Positions 47,639-59,815 of a DNA stretch of 64,000 nucleotides are shown here, piece after piece. This DNA comes from Terebella lapidaria. Its lineage: Eukaryota; Annelida; Polychaeta; Terebellida; Terebellidae. The stretch lies in NCBI GenBank assembly GCA_949152475.1, contig OX424564.1:27898165-27962164 (forward strand). Reading direction: 5' to 3'. The translations under genes and the position numbers were made by a program. The first letter of the stretch is position 1. Each line of letters starts with the position of its first letter. The notes under the pieces were generated by a model. It worked only from the letters and a program-made list of their open reading frames with translations. It did not search any database and had not been told where the DNA came from.

Positions 47639-50600
47639 CAGATGAATTCGCCACTTCAAATTATGGGTATGACGATAAGGAAGACCGGACAGACGTGATG
47701 AACTTGCTGAATATCATCCAACCTGACAAGATTGTTCGCGATGACGATGAGATTAGTGATGTAGTACCAGTTACACCATGAACATCAACCAATGGGGCCA
47801 ATTCATCATGATGATTCGGAGGTCGCCGACTCCAATGATCCAGAACTTCCCGAAACTAGAATACTACGTGATGAGAGTAATGAAAACATCTATATCCGAC
47901 GAGTTTTGAGATCATTCAAACAGAACACGGCCCACAGGAAGAAAAATGATCGAGTGTACAACTCCGTGCATGCGTGCCTTTACTGTGGTCGAATCGTGAG
48001 TCACATACGTTACCACCTCAAGTCCAAACATAACAGACAGTCAACTGTAAGAATTTTTTTTTCCTGTGGCCAAGAAAAGGCCAGAAATGCTTCGTTAAAC
48101 CTGATTCAGGCAGCTGGATACGACAAGCACAACTGCAAAGTCATAGATGCCGGGACGGGAGAATTGCTCCTCGTGAGAAGACTCCCAATTGTACGGTCCA
48201 TGTCCCAAGTGCCGGGAGTGGATGTTGAAGGACACTATCTCTAGGCAACAGCCAAAATGTCAATCTCTTGACATTCTGTCAGGCAGGTTCAAATCTACAG
48301 CATCAACAATGCTAAAAGAAGAAGTACTGACCTCCATGATCAAAGATGAAATCTCGGATATCGCGAAAAATGACCCACTGATCATGATGCTGGGTGAAAG
48401 CTGGCTAAGACGAAACATATCCAACAGAGGGAAAAGGAAAAATTACGCATCAGGACGAATGAGGCTGGCTGCCAAACTGCTTAAGCAACTGAGGGAATCC
48501 AAAGAAAAATCAGAAGATAGATCCTCAAGTAAATCCCCAGAGAGGAAATCGTCATCGATCATCTCCAAAACCGGTGTGGATTCCCCGTCAGCAACAACCT
48601 CCACTGTTTGTTCATCCACTCCCCCGGCTCCGTTGTGGAACTTCCTCAAACCTGAACATTTCGACGACATCGCCAAAGCTGCCCACATGGTGTCACTTCC
48701 TAACATTGATGATGAAGAACTCCGATCACCTTCTAATGCCATCAAGTTGAAGTACGATCTGGTTCGACTTGTGAATGCTAAGTGGGCATTCATAATGAAA
48801 CATCAATTAGCCGCCAGCGAGGCAGAATCATGCAAGAGATTCCTCGAATTGTTGCGTATCGAGTGGTCTGAGAAGGTAACAAGGATCGCCAAAGCTGTGC
48901 TTGAACAACGACAACTCTTTCAGAATGCCAGGGATTTCATACCCGACTCAAGCGACATTCAAAAGCTGGTGACACATTTGAAGAATGATTTGCGTGAAGC
49001 TTTCAAGTCGAAGGATAGAGATAACAGACGATTCGCCACCAGTGCCCAGGCCCGCCTACTCGTCTATAACAAGCGACGAAGCGGTGAAATCGATTCTGTT
49101 CTGTAAGCACAGCCCTGAATAATTCAGTATTGTCTTTCAGTGTTTCGGTGTTCCTGACATTCTGAAATTCTTCATCTGTTCTTTCTGATATTCTTGCATT
49201 TAAATCGTTGTACTATATAAAGGGTGAAGCATTACGCAGCACGTCAAACACAGCTGGAGGATGTTGACCAGAGCCTGGTTGGAGAACTTAACGAGTTGGA
49301 GAGACACCTGTTGAATTTGCAGAAAATTATGACCGTGCGCGGCAAGGTTAGTGACTGATCACGATTCACTAATTATCAGGTTAGTGACTGATTATTAGGT
49401 TATTGATAATTATCAGGTTAGTGACTGATCAATATAACTGTATTAGTGATAATAGATTGATACTTACATCTATTTAGATTGGGATGAAGAGTATTAAAAT
49501 TGCCGATGTTGGAAGATAGATCAACTATATCCATACAAAAATAGAATTCGTGTTGTACTCGATTGACTTCTATCACGTTGGTGGACAATAGTAATGATGA
49601 TGAATATTTTAGAGATATGTCTCCATTATTCTTTTTCAGAGAAGTAGACCAGTTCCAATACTAATCCCAGATGATAGTAATGATGATCTGGCCTACATAG
49701 CTGATCCTGAGGCACGACGCAGTGCAGGTGTTCGTGAAGGAAATAAATATCTATTTGCTACTGCCGGTAAATTTCTCTACGGTTTCTAGTTTTCAGTCAG
49801 TTTAAACAATGACCGAAATGGTGTGACTTTTAACATTTATTTTCTCTACAGTTTCTAGTTTTCAGTCAATTTGAACCATAACCATATTCTTGTGACTTTT
49901 AAAGTTTATTTGAGATCATTGATATATCTTTCACTCTTAGAAATTTAATGTGTACATATCATGGTGTTTTGAGATACTTAACACATATATGAACGGATGT
50001 GTATTGCAGGTGACGGATCACTGAGGAGCTACGAAAGTGTAAAGTTCATCTGTGAAAAAATTGCCCTCAAAGGTCCAGAACGGATAACATATGTGAACTT
50101 AAGGGAATACACAGCTACCTTGTCGCAGGTATGTCAATTTGTAACAGTTGAGCTTGTGATCAAAGCATAACGGCCGTAGATTTTTCTTCTGCTGGATTCA
50201 TCAAGTTTTAATGGCATTTATGTCATTAAGGAATTCTTTTTTTCTCGAGCAATATTTTGTGTTCGGTTGCTCTCACTCCAGCATATGTTTCACAGGTGCT
50301 GGACATGAATCAGCAACAGCTCCAGTGGCTCTGCCGCCACTTGGTTCACACCAAGAGGGTACACATCGACCATTACAAACATATGTCAGGCCTATTAGCG
50401 CGCACGGAAGTTGCCAAGGTCATTCTGATTCAGGACCTGGGATTAACATCAAAGTTTGCTGGTCGCAAACCCAGCGAGATTACCCTACAAGGTATTCATG
50501 TGCTCATATATAAATTGTTTTCTGAAAATATTGACATCAGTAACTACATTGCTTAATTATCTTGGATTTCCAGACTGCAATATCGTGTGCTAAATTTAAG

Positions 50601-51276
50601 ATATCATATATGATATATATATATATATCTCCCTGGCGTCGGAAACATATTGTAACGATCTATCATTGTGCACTCGTGCAATATTGCCTGCCTGAAATCA
50701 TGATCAAGGAAAATCGAGGGACTGACAGCTCCCAAAATCTGTTGCGGTGTGGAAATAGTGATTGGTCAGTATCAATTATCTCAACAAAGCAAAGATGGTT
50801 GTTGGGTACTTGAATGCATATGTTGTGTCTTTACAGACGTGGTGACCAGTACCAACGAAGCCAGTGCGCCTGCCGGTGAGGGTGTTCAGCCGCATGCAGC
50901 TAGCGATGATAGTGGAGACGACGAGACTTCACCAGTTCGTAAAAAACCTAAAACGTCTGAGCGTATGATGTGGACACAAACTGAAATCGACGAATTGCAA
51001 CGCCATTTCAAAGACTATTTAAAAACCAAAACAACACCTTCCAGAAAGGAGTGTCTCCGGGTGATTGGATTGTCACGGGAGAAAGGGGGACAGCTGTGCC
51101 GTAGGACACCACCTTTGATCATCGAGAAGATTTCGAAAATGAACAAAAATGAATGTCTGTTTGCTGTGGCAGCTTATAGTTTAGATCTGCGTCTATGTGT
51201 GATTAAATTCTATGTGAGCCCGCATTGTTCATTTCTGATCTGCTTTGTTAGCGGATTTTTTTCAAAGTATGTATGA
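47639..51276 (+). CDS. Zinc-motif protein with tyrosine-recombinase-like core and SANT-like tail, frame-broken at 5' side
   Basis: Exons: about 47,639-49,102, then 49,223-49,346, 49,640-49,766, 50,010-50,128, 50,296-50,491 and 50,837 to about 51,276. The five introns are GT-AG with matching phases (2, 0, 1, 0, 1). In order the product has an acidic start, CLYCGRIVSHIRYHLKSKH (C2H2-like), a GAGTGELLLVRR-like link (here DAGTGELLLVRRL), CPKCREWMLKDTI (second Cys pair), a helical region, and then recombinase-like boxes: LVYNKRRSGEIDSVL (box I), VNLREYTATLSQ (box II, Arg kept, usual His absent) and LVHTKRVHIDHYKH (box III His with Tyr nine residues on). A final MWTQTEIDELQRHF segment looks Myb/SANT-like. 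I know the layout from an unnamed family in fish and invertebrates, and the recombinase link is my inference. The frame shifts once near 47,762-47,780 and once near 48,185-48,190 (between LPI and YGPCPKC), so it is a recent pseudogene or has sequence errors. Catalysis is doubtful. Confidence 0.65.
49438..49485 (-). repeat. S repeat fragment in intron of the second gene
   Basis: 'Ataatagattgatacttaca' is the complement of the S family start. It lies in the 293-bp intron 49,347-49,639, directly after a short 'ggttagtgactgat' tandem repeat at 49,346-49,430. Confidence 0.5.
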
Positions 51277-52379
51277 TACTGATCATGTATGATGTATGAT
51301 GCTGATAATAATTTCAAAAACAACTCTCCCACTTTTAATTGGCATAGTAAGTTAGTCGAAATGTGAACTTGCGATGAGTTGTTATGTATTCAAGAAATTT
51401 TAACTTAATTTGATGAAACCTGGAAATTCGTGAAATGTTCTTCACAGAGCCACTTCTAGACAGTCCAGTAGATAGCTTTTTCAATGAAAATTAAGTATTC
51501 GCTGTGTTCTATTCCATGTCTGACATTTAAATGCTTCGGTCATATATTGATGCTTTTCCGGGTGCATCAAGTTGTTGGAACGTTGTACCAAATGGTTTAG
51601 GGCAACCAAACTAAAAAATTTTTTTTCTATTTGTCGACTTACGTAACTCGATATATCGACTTACGTAACTCGATAAAATCGACTTACATATCTCGATAAA
51701 TCGACTTACGTATCACGATAAATCGACTTATGGCTCAGACATTTAAAGTACAAGTAAAACGAATATACATCGACCGTAATATAGGCAAGCCATATACCAT
51801 TTCATTGGTTACCTTGGAAACCATAGGATAAAGAATATATACTCATATTGAGAATTATATGGAGTTTAACAGTCATTACACTAATCACTGAAATGATACC
51901 AAACTATCCAATTGAAGAAGCCGTTCCAGATAACGTTACGGATACACATCATTCCATGTTTAATAGCTAAATAATTTTTAAAAAAAAACAATTATACCAA
52001 TTCATTCATGAACATGTTGCATTGGTTGAAGAGATATGATATAATAACTTCAGTATAGTTGTTATTTCGGTAGTTTGTTCTATATTCTTCGATATTTAAC
52101 GTCATAATGGTCGATCATATAAGCCTACTCAATATAGTGTTCAATATAAATGATGTGACTCTAAGCATATTTCCAGTTTACTTGAACTTTAAATGCTTAA
52201 GACATAAGTCCTTATTTGGTTGTGGTCTTATAAATTTCGTGTCATGAATACAAGAAGTGTTTGTGCCAAGCAGATCAGTTAGCTATAGCTTTCAATTAAA
52301 GTTTCTAGAATGATCTATTTGTGGCGCTCATGAACATCAAGTTCCTAGCGCCTCACTGTCCCACAGTGTAGGAGTTTTG
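51277..52379. other. Non-coding stretch with a ~23-bp satellite
   Basis: At 51,633-51,733 'atcgacttacgtaactcgat' is repeated about five times with small changes. No AATAAA close to the end of the second gene is visible. Near 52,350-52,370 the sequence becomes CACAGTGTG-rich. Confidence 0.5.
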
Positions 52380-52507
52380 GGCCCATGTAGCGCAGCTTAC
52401 TATTTCTTCTAAATTCAATGAAGGTTAAAAATATGCCAGACGGATTAAATATGGTATACAGTCAGTAGGTGAGTAGTATTAACAGAGTAAGGTGCGCTAC
52501 TTGGGCC
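52380..52507 (+). mobile_element. 128-bp hAT-like MITE, copy 3
   Basis: Same ends and length as the copies at 36,882 and 37,111. Flanks GAGTTTTG (52,372-52,379) and GAGTTCTG (52,508-52,515) match at 7 of 8. Confidence 0.85.
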
Positions 52508-52514
52508 GAGTTCT

Positions 52515-52700
52515 GAAGCTCACAATGACTATCCTTAAATACCCCACAGTGTGATAAGTCAGACAAAAGCAAAGTCTCGCAATGTGGTAAGCCCCACATT
52601 GAGAAAGTCGCACAATGTATTGTTCATACGAAAAAATTGAAAAACACATAGTGTGCATTCAACAAAGCCACACAGTGCAGAAAACACACATTGTATCGGA
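52515..52700. repeat. CACA..TGTG-rich simple sequence
   Basis: 'Ccccacagtgtgat', 'gcaatgtggtaag', 'ccacattgag', 'gcacaatgtat', 'cacatagtgtg', 'cacacagtgc' and 'cacacattgta' follow one another. The pattern also precedes the MITE at about 52,350-52,368. Confidence 0.45.
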
Positions 52701-53610
52701 CGTTGGTCCTTCTAGCCGTCCGTCCGTCCGTTAACATTTTTATCGTTAAAGTTTACGAGCGAATCTTTCTGAAATTTTGCACAAAAATGCCTAAAAATAT
52801 TTTTAGAAGGAGGTATTTTTACGTTTCTTGAGTTCGCAGTCTTTCAAAATGGCGGCCGTTTTGGTCGAAAAACGCTCAATTTTAGACTTTGACGGCCATT
52901 TTCTGAAAAACTGATCAGTTTTGAGTTTTTGGTCTCAAAAGATTCCCCTAATATATCTCTGGTCATTTTGAATTTTTGACCGGTCGGCAAAAAAATTTTT
53001 TTTGCTCCAAATCGCTCAAAAATTTTTCACCCTTTGGAAAAAATTTTGGAGTTGGAAAATTTTCGGCACTCTTTTCCTTCATAATGGGAGCTGTCAGGGC
53101 TGTACTCATAGAATGCTTGAAGATAGAACTTAGAAATTGGAACTTTCAAATGGGAAGTCATATGGCGATTTGTGTGGTGACCTTGAATTTGACCTTCGAT
53201 GACTTTGAAAGGTCAAAACAGACATTTTGGGGTCAAAAAATGCCCAGGTTTGCCTCAATAGATGAAACAGGAAGACATATGGCACAACTAATGATGACCT
53301 TGAACTTGACGTCAGATGACCTTGAGTGCCAAATGTCACAATTTACACGGAATGTGTAAATTGACGTGAGTGGCCTAAACGATCCCACCCAGATATATCT
53401 TTGTATTATGAACATATAGAATATCAAATGCCACACACATACATGTAATGGTGACATCGAAGTTCACATGGATAACCTTGATTGGTAAATCTCAAGGTCA
53501 CATGTCAACACTGCGAACCTTGATTGGTAAATCTCAAGGTTTGTTACCTGCCAATGCTGCCATGGCCAAACCAAAATTGTCCGGTAACATCTTAACTTTG
53601 GGCTAATTTT
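52700..53610 (-). repeat. X repeat, minus strand
   Basis: This is the inverted counterpart of 39,173-39,950. It has 'ccgtccgtccgtccg' at the left and 'catcttaactttgggctaat' at the right. The frame at 52,976-53,359 (127 codons) reads through the repeat and is not a gene. It contains several TGACCTTGA/TCAAGGTCA motifs. Confidence 0.65.
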
Positions 53611-54023
53611 ATGTTTTGATTGACGGCGGCGTAGAAAGTATCTATGCAAACAACATCTCCAGGGGAGTAAAATGCAACTTTTGACATTTCCAGTGATGTC
53701 TGTTATGTATTCCTCTGACTTACGTCGCGGTCTAGTCAAGAGTAACCCCAGAAGGCGTCAGGGTCGTAAAAGAATATATATTACCACCATATATTCAGCT
53801 TATTGGGACCAAATTTCATCTGTATGTTCTGCAGTTTAATTGCTACAGAGCAGATGTCTTCTCTGGTGTTTTGGTGTTATTTGTCCACAGATGTGATGTA
53901 ATATCTTTCGTTGAAAGTGCTCAAAGCACTAATGGACACAGACAAACAGATATTAATGTGACAAGGCTCATTCAGGGCTCGCCAAATTTGGTAGTCAGCA
54001 TTCCTACTACAGACTAGCTCGGC

Positions 54024-54105
54024 TAGTGGTTATCCCTTTAGCTCACTTGCTAGAGTGTTGGACTATCACTCGTCGAGTCCCAGGTTCGAATCCCCTCTCG
54101 GGCAA
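54024..54105 (+). mobile_element. tRNA-derived SINE head
   Basis: A box TAGCTCACTTGCTAGAG at 54,039-54,055 and B box GGTTCGAATC at 54,083-54,092. It is the duplicated partner of the head at 15,185, with the same leader. Stem pairing is poor for a true tRNA. Confidence 0.65.
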
Positions 54106-56394
54106 GTGGATTTTCCGAACCCTAGAACATTAAGTTTAAAAAGCGAATCCAGAGACCTATTTTGTGTGAGCAGTCAGATTCGAATGGTACTAATACCATA
54201 TCGAAATCCATGTGAATGTCATAGAAACCCAGCCAGCTAAACGTGAGACCAGGTGCTCGGAGGAGTGACCATCTCTTGCCCAACACAAAATTGATTTCAA
54301 ACATCACTCTATATAGATTTATTCCCTTAGATTTTATTTATAACAGTGGTTTCAGCAATCCATGCCATTAACTCCAATTGTTGTGGCTCAAAAATTCTTG
54401 GCCTAAGCATTTTAGAATCCTGTTCGCCCGAGGAAAGAGCTGGTTTATTATATGAACAAATACGAATGTGTTTATGGCCACACACACATGGTAACGAATG
54501 TTTTGTGAGTTGTTTTGTCCTGAATTCAGATTACCGTTTTGATAAACAACCCATTTAAAAAAATCATCACGCACGTTATTGAATGGGAAGTACTGAATTT
54601 CTTGCTGAGACAGCGATTTCGACCATTCCATACAGTGTCCCTCTTGTTTTGCTCCACTCACCTTGCTGGCAAGTTGAATAACTACATCTAATAGAATATA
54701 AAGGTCTATGGGGGTCAAGTTACACTTCAGTTTTTCAGTTCAAATCAATTTCTGACACATATAACTGAATGCCTTTTTCACGTTTGCTGTCGGAAAGGAA
54801 TCCTAAGCCAAGGAAAGTCTGGAAGTTTCCACTAGGTTCGTGATGTATGGATGGATGCTTTTCGTTGATGTCAATTGTTGTGAACAATCTTTGTGACATT
54901 TTGTATTTGAATGAATATTTTGAAAGAATTTCCCCTTCGATTGATTTCCAGTCCACGTGCACAGGACGGGTGAGTCTAAGTTACATTTTTTGAGGAATCA
55001 TCAATCTCTAACAACAGGTGTATCCATACCCAACTTGCTGATCATCTGATGTTTCGTGTTTTTCCTGATTGTTCTTATAACTATTGGCTAGTGTATGTAC
55101 ATGTGTAACGACTGTCAGTAAGGAAATCAATGGTTCAAGGGTTGACAAAATCCCATGCATAACAGATACTGATATATATTTTAACAGTATACATAAAATC
55201 ACCATAGACACCATTAATAACCCTCCTATTTAAAACTATTTTATTTCTTGATATCAGATTAAATTTGAAAATCAAGCGTCTTCGAGGTATTTATCGTAGA
55301 TATTTCCATGGAAACCGCACAAACGTGACTGTGCTCAATTTCAAACGAACATTGCTTCGCAGTCAATTGTTTGGTTTGTGGTCATGAATGATAGTTGGAT
55401 ATGCTCAATTATTCATTGTTTGCTTTGGTAACTAACAATTTGGATGGGGTTTCATTTTCAGTTACGCGTTCATGTACATTGACATCAATGAGCGATATAT
55501 GTTCGACATGTATTCGTTCGTGTTGTAGGAACACATATTGGGCAGCTGCCTTTCAGAAATATTGTGACATTTGGCAATCAAATGTTGATATGCAATATGT
55601 ATCAAGGACTGATACATTTTTCGTATTTACTCCCCGCCCCCTCTCCGAGATATATGTGTTTCATTCTTGTTTCAGTTTCAATACAGATTTTGGAAAATTG
55701 AGTAACATGCGGCGATATGTTTTCATCAAGAAAATGAATCAGCAGACTCAAAACAAATAAAATAGTTAATATCTTAATCATTAATATTTGCTTTGAAACA
55801 CTCTTATATATTATATTTGGAAACATTATGTTCATATTTCGTTGTGTGAAAATACATGAATTGTCGATCGAAATCACACTAAGTATCACATTAATTTGAA
55901 TCCTTTTATTCAGAAAATCGAATTCAGTGCAGGTAATTCGAATATGGTAGACTTAAAACACCACCACAGTCTTACGCCATCAATTTGAATAACGGAATTG
56001 GATAGCTGGTAATTGCACTTTCGCCTCTTACAAGTTACGCTGCAGGGTCACGTGTCTGCCCTCATTCTGATGGACTGACGCTATAAACAAATGATACTAG
56101 ACCCTAATACGGATTAGTTAAAATAACAGTAGGGCAACGATAATCATTGAGTAGCTTATGTATGATCTTTTATTATGTCACAGCCTCATCATGCTGGAAG
56201 GTACTGTAATACTGTACTTTAATAATGTACAGTGACCACGTCATTCAGGACACTTAGGGATTCTGATAACTATTTTGTTTAGTCAATAAACATGGAACCT
56301 ATACCCAAGTATAATGTATTAAGAACGAACAAGCCGAGTCCGAAGTCAAGTCAAATCGAAAAAAAAATCTGTAGGACCATGAAGAGGAGAGCAA

Positions 56395-56620
56395 GTATCA
56401 ATATGTTACTAATTATACAACTACATTTCGATGATGCCAGTCGCAAACGTACAATAAAACATTTAGAAACAAAGCATGAACAACTAGTTTATCCAAAGAC
56501 ACACGGGCGTCATCAGGAGCAGAAACTGTAGGAGGGGTGGTTGTTTTTATTGTATACAAAGCCCATGGAATAGATGTATTACAAGTACATAGGTACCTAA
56601 TCTCAAACCAAAAGGTTACT
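56395..56620 (+). repeat. S repeat, block A' copy
   Basis: Counterpart of 17,945-18,240. The core reads 'acacacgggcgtcatcagga'. Confidence 0.7.
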
Positions 56621-57119
56621 GATTGTATCATTATATTTATGAACTTGCTTTTATTATACACAATACAAAGAGAAAACAAACTAAATTGCTTGCTTTCATC
56701 ATAAACAATACAAAGAAATACGAACTAAATTCCATTCGTCATATTACCGCGCCATTATTGTGATCACAAATGGCTTTTGTTTGACTCTAAATTGAACAAT
56801 CATGATACCCATAGTATGATCCATGATAATCAACGAAATTCTCGACAAATACCTGCAAAATATTTTGATGTCGACGTGAATAGTGCACTGTGTATCTCCC
56901 GGCCTCTTGTATTGGAAATACAATGGCAATGTCTACATGTATATATAATGGAATATGCATTAAATACATTTTCAAGAACAAGAATTAAGCACAAAGGACT
57001 GCTTATTCAGTTTTTCATCTGATATTGAAACTCCATGTCATGTATTATCATGATTATGGAAAAAATGTTTGTTCGAGTGGAAGACCAGACGTTGTATAAA
57101 ATGATGGTTACAATGTCAT

Positions 57120-57912
57120 TGTCATTGAATAGCTCAAGTACGAATCTAGATGGCTACTAGGCTGATTCAGCAACACGCGGAACATCATGAACATTTGACC
57201 CATGCGTACCCAAACCAATGAAAAGCATTGCCCTATTTTGTTAACGTTAAATCCCTGAAGGTCACGCCACTACGCTTTCTCGTACAAGCAACCGAATGTG
57301 CTAATTTCCTTGCATTCGCGATTCTACACGTGTGTATTTGTGACCAGTGGCAATCTATTATGAGAGACATCGATTGCAAATCTGCAGCCCAATGTTTTGT
57401 GTGATTTCCAAGAAAACTGTCGGATTCGAACAAGAGAAAAATTGCAGTAACTGAACAAACAACTTAACCTACATCTATTGGAATATTCATGTCTCCCAGA
57501 CAATTCGTCTTTTGATCTAAAGTTATCCTTCGTACCCGAATGTGTTGTAGGCAATAAGCACGACAAATGGTATTCATATATTCATATATATTCATAAACA
57601 TGCCCGTAAGAAGCGTTTTTCTACGGAATGTAAATGCATCTTGAAAACACTGGAATAGACGTCATAACTGTCAATTCAAACATTCGATTCAGTTGAGCTG
57701 TGTCGTCAGTGGTAGCTTTTACGATTATACTAATATGTTTTTTTCCTGCGATGTATAGAGCGTGAACAGTGAGAGCTGCCAATTTCAGACACCAAATATG
57801 TCAAAGTCAATATAGCAGTACATGTATATAAATCAAGCTGATATGTATAAAGTCTTTACATAGCAAATCCATCTTGTTGCTAAGTACACGTGGTTTGAAT
57901 AGCAACAGTTAA
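57120..57912. repeat. Ancient repeat unit U, copy 5
   Basis: Close partner of copy 3 (18,780-19,570) through the large duplication. It ends at the TTAA where the element at 57,913 is inserted. Confidence 0.7.
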
Positions 57913-59290
57913 AGACCTAGTAGCATGTCGATTTTCATTTAGTCCATTATGAATAGTTATCTGTAAATTCGAACAAATTTTACAGATACAATCAACGGGT
58001 TTCGAGATATTGAATCAAATAGGCACTCTTTCCGTAAATTGCCGAAGATTTTGATCACGATTTCAGTATGGGTCACGTGGTTGGTGACGTCAGTTGAGGC
58101 AGAACTGAAAGTACATGTAGCCAGCAAGGTAAACTGCATGTCGTATATTCATTCCCGTTGTGTGTGTTTGACAATTCAAGTGAACGGGTAAGATGGTGGG
58201 AATACGGCATTTCTTGTCTTGATATTTAGAATCAGTACTATTTATTCTCCCAGAAGAGAGGTTTGTTGAACTGCAAAATGTCCAGTATTTGTTGGTTTTC
58301 ACGTGTTTTCTTTTCAATCTCATGCATTTTGGAGTGGTTTTCTATCTTTGAGCTGACCGCCCAAATTACGTATTTTACGTTTTTGGCCAGCCATCAAAGC
58401 ACATTTTGCCTCAACTGACGTCATGTTTACGGAAACTGCCGAAGCTATTTTTTTTCATCTGCATGAGAAGGCGATTGCAATACTGGCTCAATATACTCGA
58501 TTATATGTCGCTGTCACTGATTACCAATTAACGCGAACATCTTTTTATCACCAAATGTCAACGATGCCTTTATCTGAACAGGAATAAAACCATATAATGG
58601 TACCTTGCTTCTATGACTTTAATCAAACAGTTATTAGTACTGGAACACACGACAGGACACCGTATATCGTAAACTGTTACCATGGTCAAATATTCTGTTG
58701 ACTCGCTTTTTCTATAACTCATTGAATATTTGAGAGTATATTACGTTGGAGAATAAATATTTCCGACACTCTATCTATTCAATCAAATATTAGACTTGAT
58801 TGAATGTTCGAATGGAGGAGAGCCTACATGTTAGCAAATATGCGGTTTGGCAATCATGATAACTAAATATGTTCATACAAAATATTAGATTATATATGTT
58901 CGTTGTGATCGTATATAAATCAGGCTGATATGTATAAAGTCTTTACATAGCAAAGCCCTCTTGTTGCTAAGTACACGTGGTTTGAATAGCAACAGTTAAT
59001 CAAACAGTTATTAGTACTGGAACACACGACAGGACACCGTATATCGTAAACTGTTACCATGGTCAAATATTCTGTTGACTCGCTTTTTCTATAACTCATT
59101 GAATATTTGAGAGTATATTACGTTGGAGAATAAATATTTCCAACACTCTATCTATTCAATCAAATATTATACTTGATTGAATGTTCGAATGGAGGAGAGC
59201 CTACATGTTAGCAATTATGCAGTTTGGAAATAATTAAATATGTTCATACAAAACATTTTTCTGATAATTAAATATGTTCATACAAAATAT
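57826..59290. repeat. ~375-bp tandem duplication, first unit split by an insertion
   Basis: Unit 1 is 57,826-57,912 plus 58,619-58,910. Unit 2 is 58,914-59,290. Both start 'gtatataaatca.gctgatatg' and end 'tatatgttcgttgtgat'. Copy A has only one unit. Confidence 0.8.
57913..58618. mobile_element. ~706-bp non-autonomous element with TTAA target duplication
   Basis: TTAA occurs at both edges (57,909-57,912 and 58,619-58,622). Two independent empty sites, 19,551-19,560 and 58,990-59,000, read 'cagttaatcaaacag' without the insert. Termini beyond TTAA are AGACCTAGTAGCATG and the complement of AGTCATAGAAGCAAG, imperfect inverted repeats of about 15 bp (11 matches). TTAA targets are used by piggyBac and Kolobok-type transposons. 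The termini do not start CCY as piggyBac ends usually do, so the superfamily is open. Internally TGACGTCAGTTGAGGCA (about 58,087) is inverted at about 58,409. No coding content is present. Confidence 0.7.
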
Positions 59291-59651
59291 TAGATTATAT
59301 ATGTTCGTTGTGATTGTTTTGTTGACAAAAATGAGCTAACTTCCAGGAATTATTTATATCTGGAATTAGTTCCAGAAAATATGCCAGATAGTACAAAGTT
59401 TCTCAACTGGTAAATTTGCTCTTCAAGTGGGTTCGCAATGTTTTTAGCTGAATAGTTTCCAAACATAGGCATGCCGTGTGTCGTGAAACCAACTATATGG
59501 CAGAGAATGAAATAACAAAAGAAGTCATATTTTAACTCAAACGTAGTTTTGACTTGATCCAGTGCATTACGGGTTGTGGCTTTAAGAGACACATACCAAA
59601 AAAACTCTGGGTATTTACCTGAAAAGAAAATTGAGTGGTGTTGGTTAATGT

Positions 59652-59815
59652 ACCTGTCAAGTGTCAACGTATTACCACCAGAACAACCAGATTTTGATGA
59701 TCAACACAACGAGCCTAAAATACCACACATTTGGAATAAAAAATGCCCCGACCACATATGTACATCCAAATTCGCACTGGCGTCATCAGGGGCAGCCAGT
59801 GTGTGAACTGTATAG
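59652..59815 (+). repeat. S repeat, diverged (pairs with 25,655-25,830)
   Basis: 'Gtcaacgtattaccaccaga' through 'cgcactggcgtcatcagggg'. The core is conserved although the flanks have drifted. Confidence 0.6.

Noticed and set aside
47509-47640. Signal-peptide-like start (hydrophobic Leu/Pro-rich run) before the second gene
   Set aside because: The hydrophobic stretch is the translation of a pyrimidine tract ending in an AG acceptor at 47,638, so it is most likely intron.
52976-53359. 127-codon frame resembling a coding repeat
   Set aside because: It lies in the X repeat, and the same peptide pieces arise from the inverted copy at 39.4-39.8 kb on the other strand.
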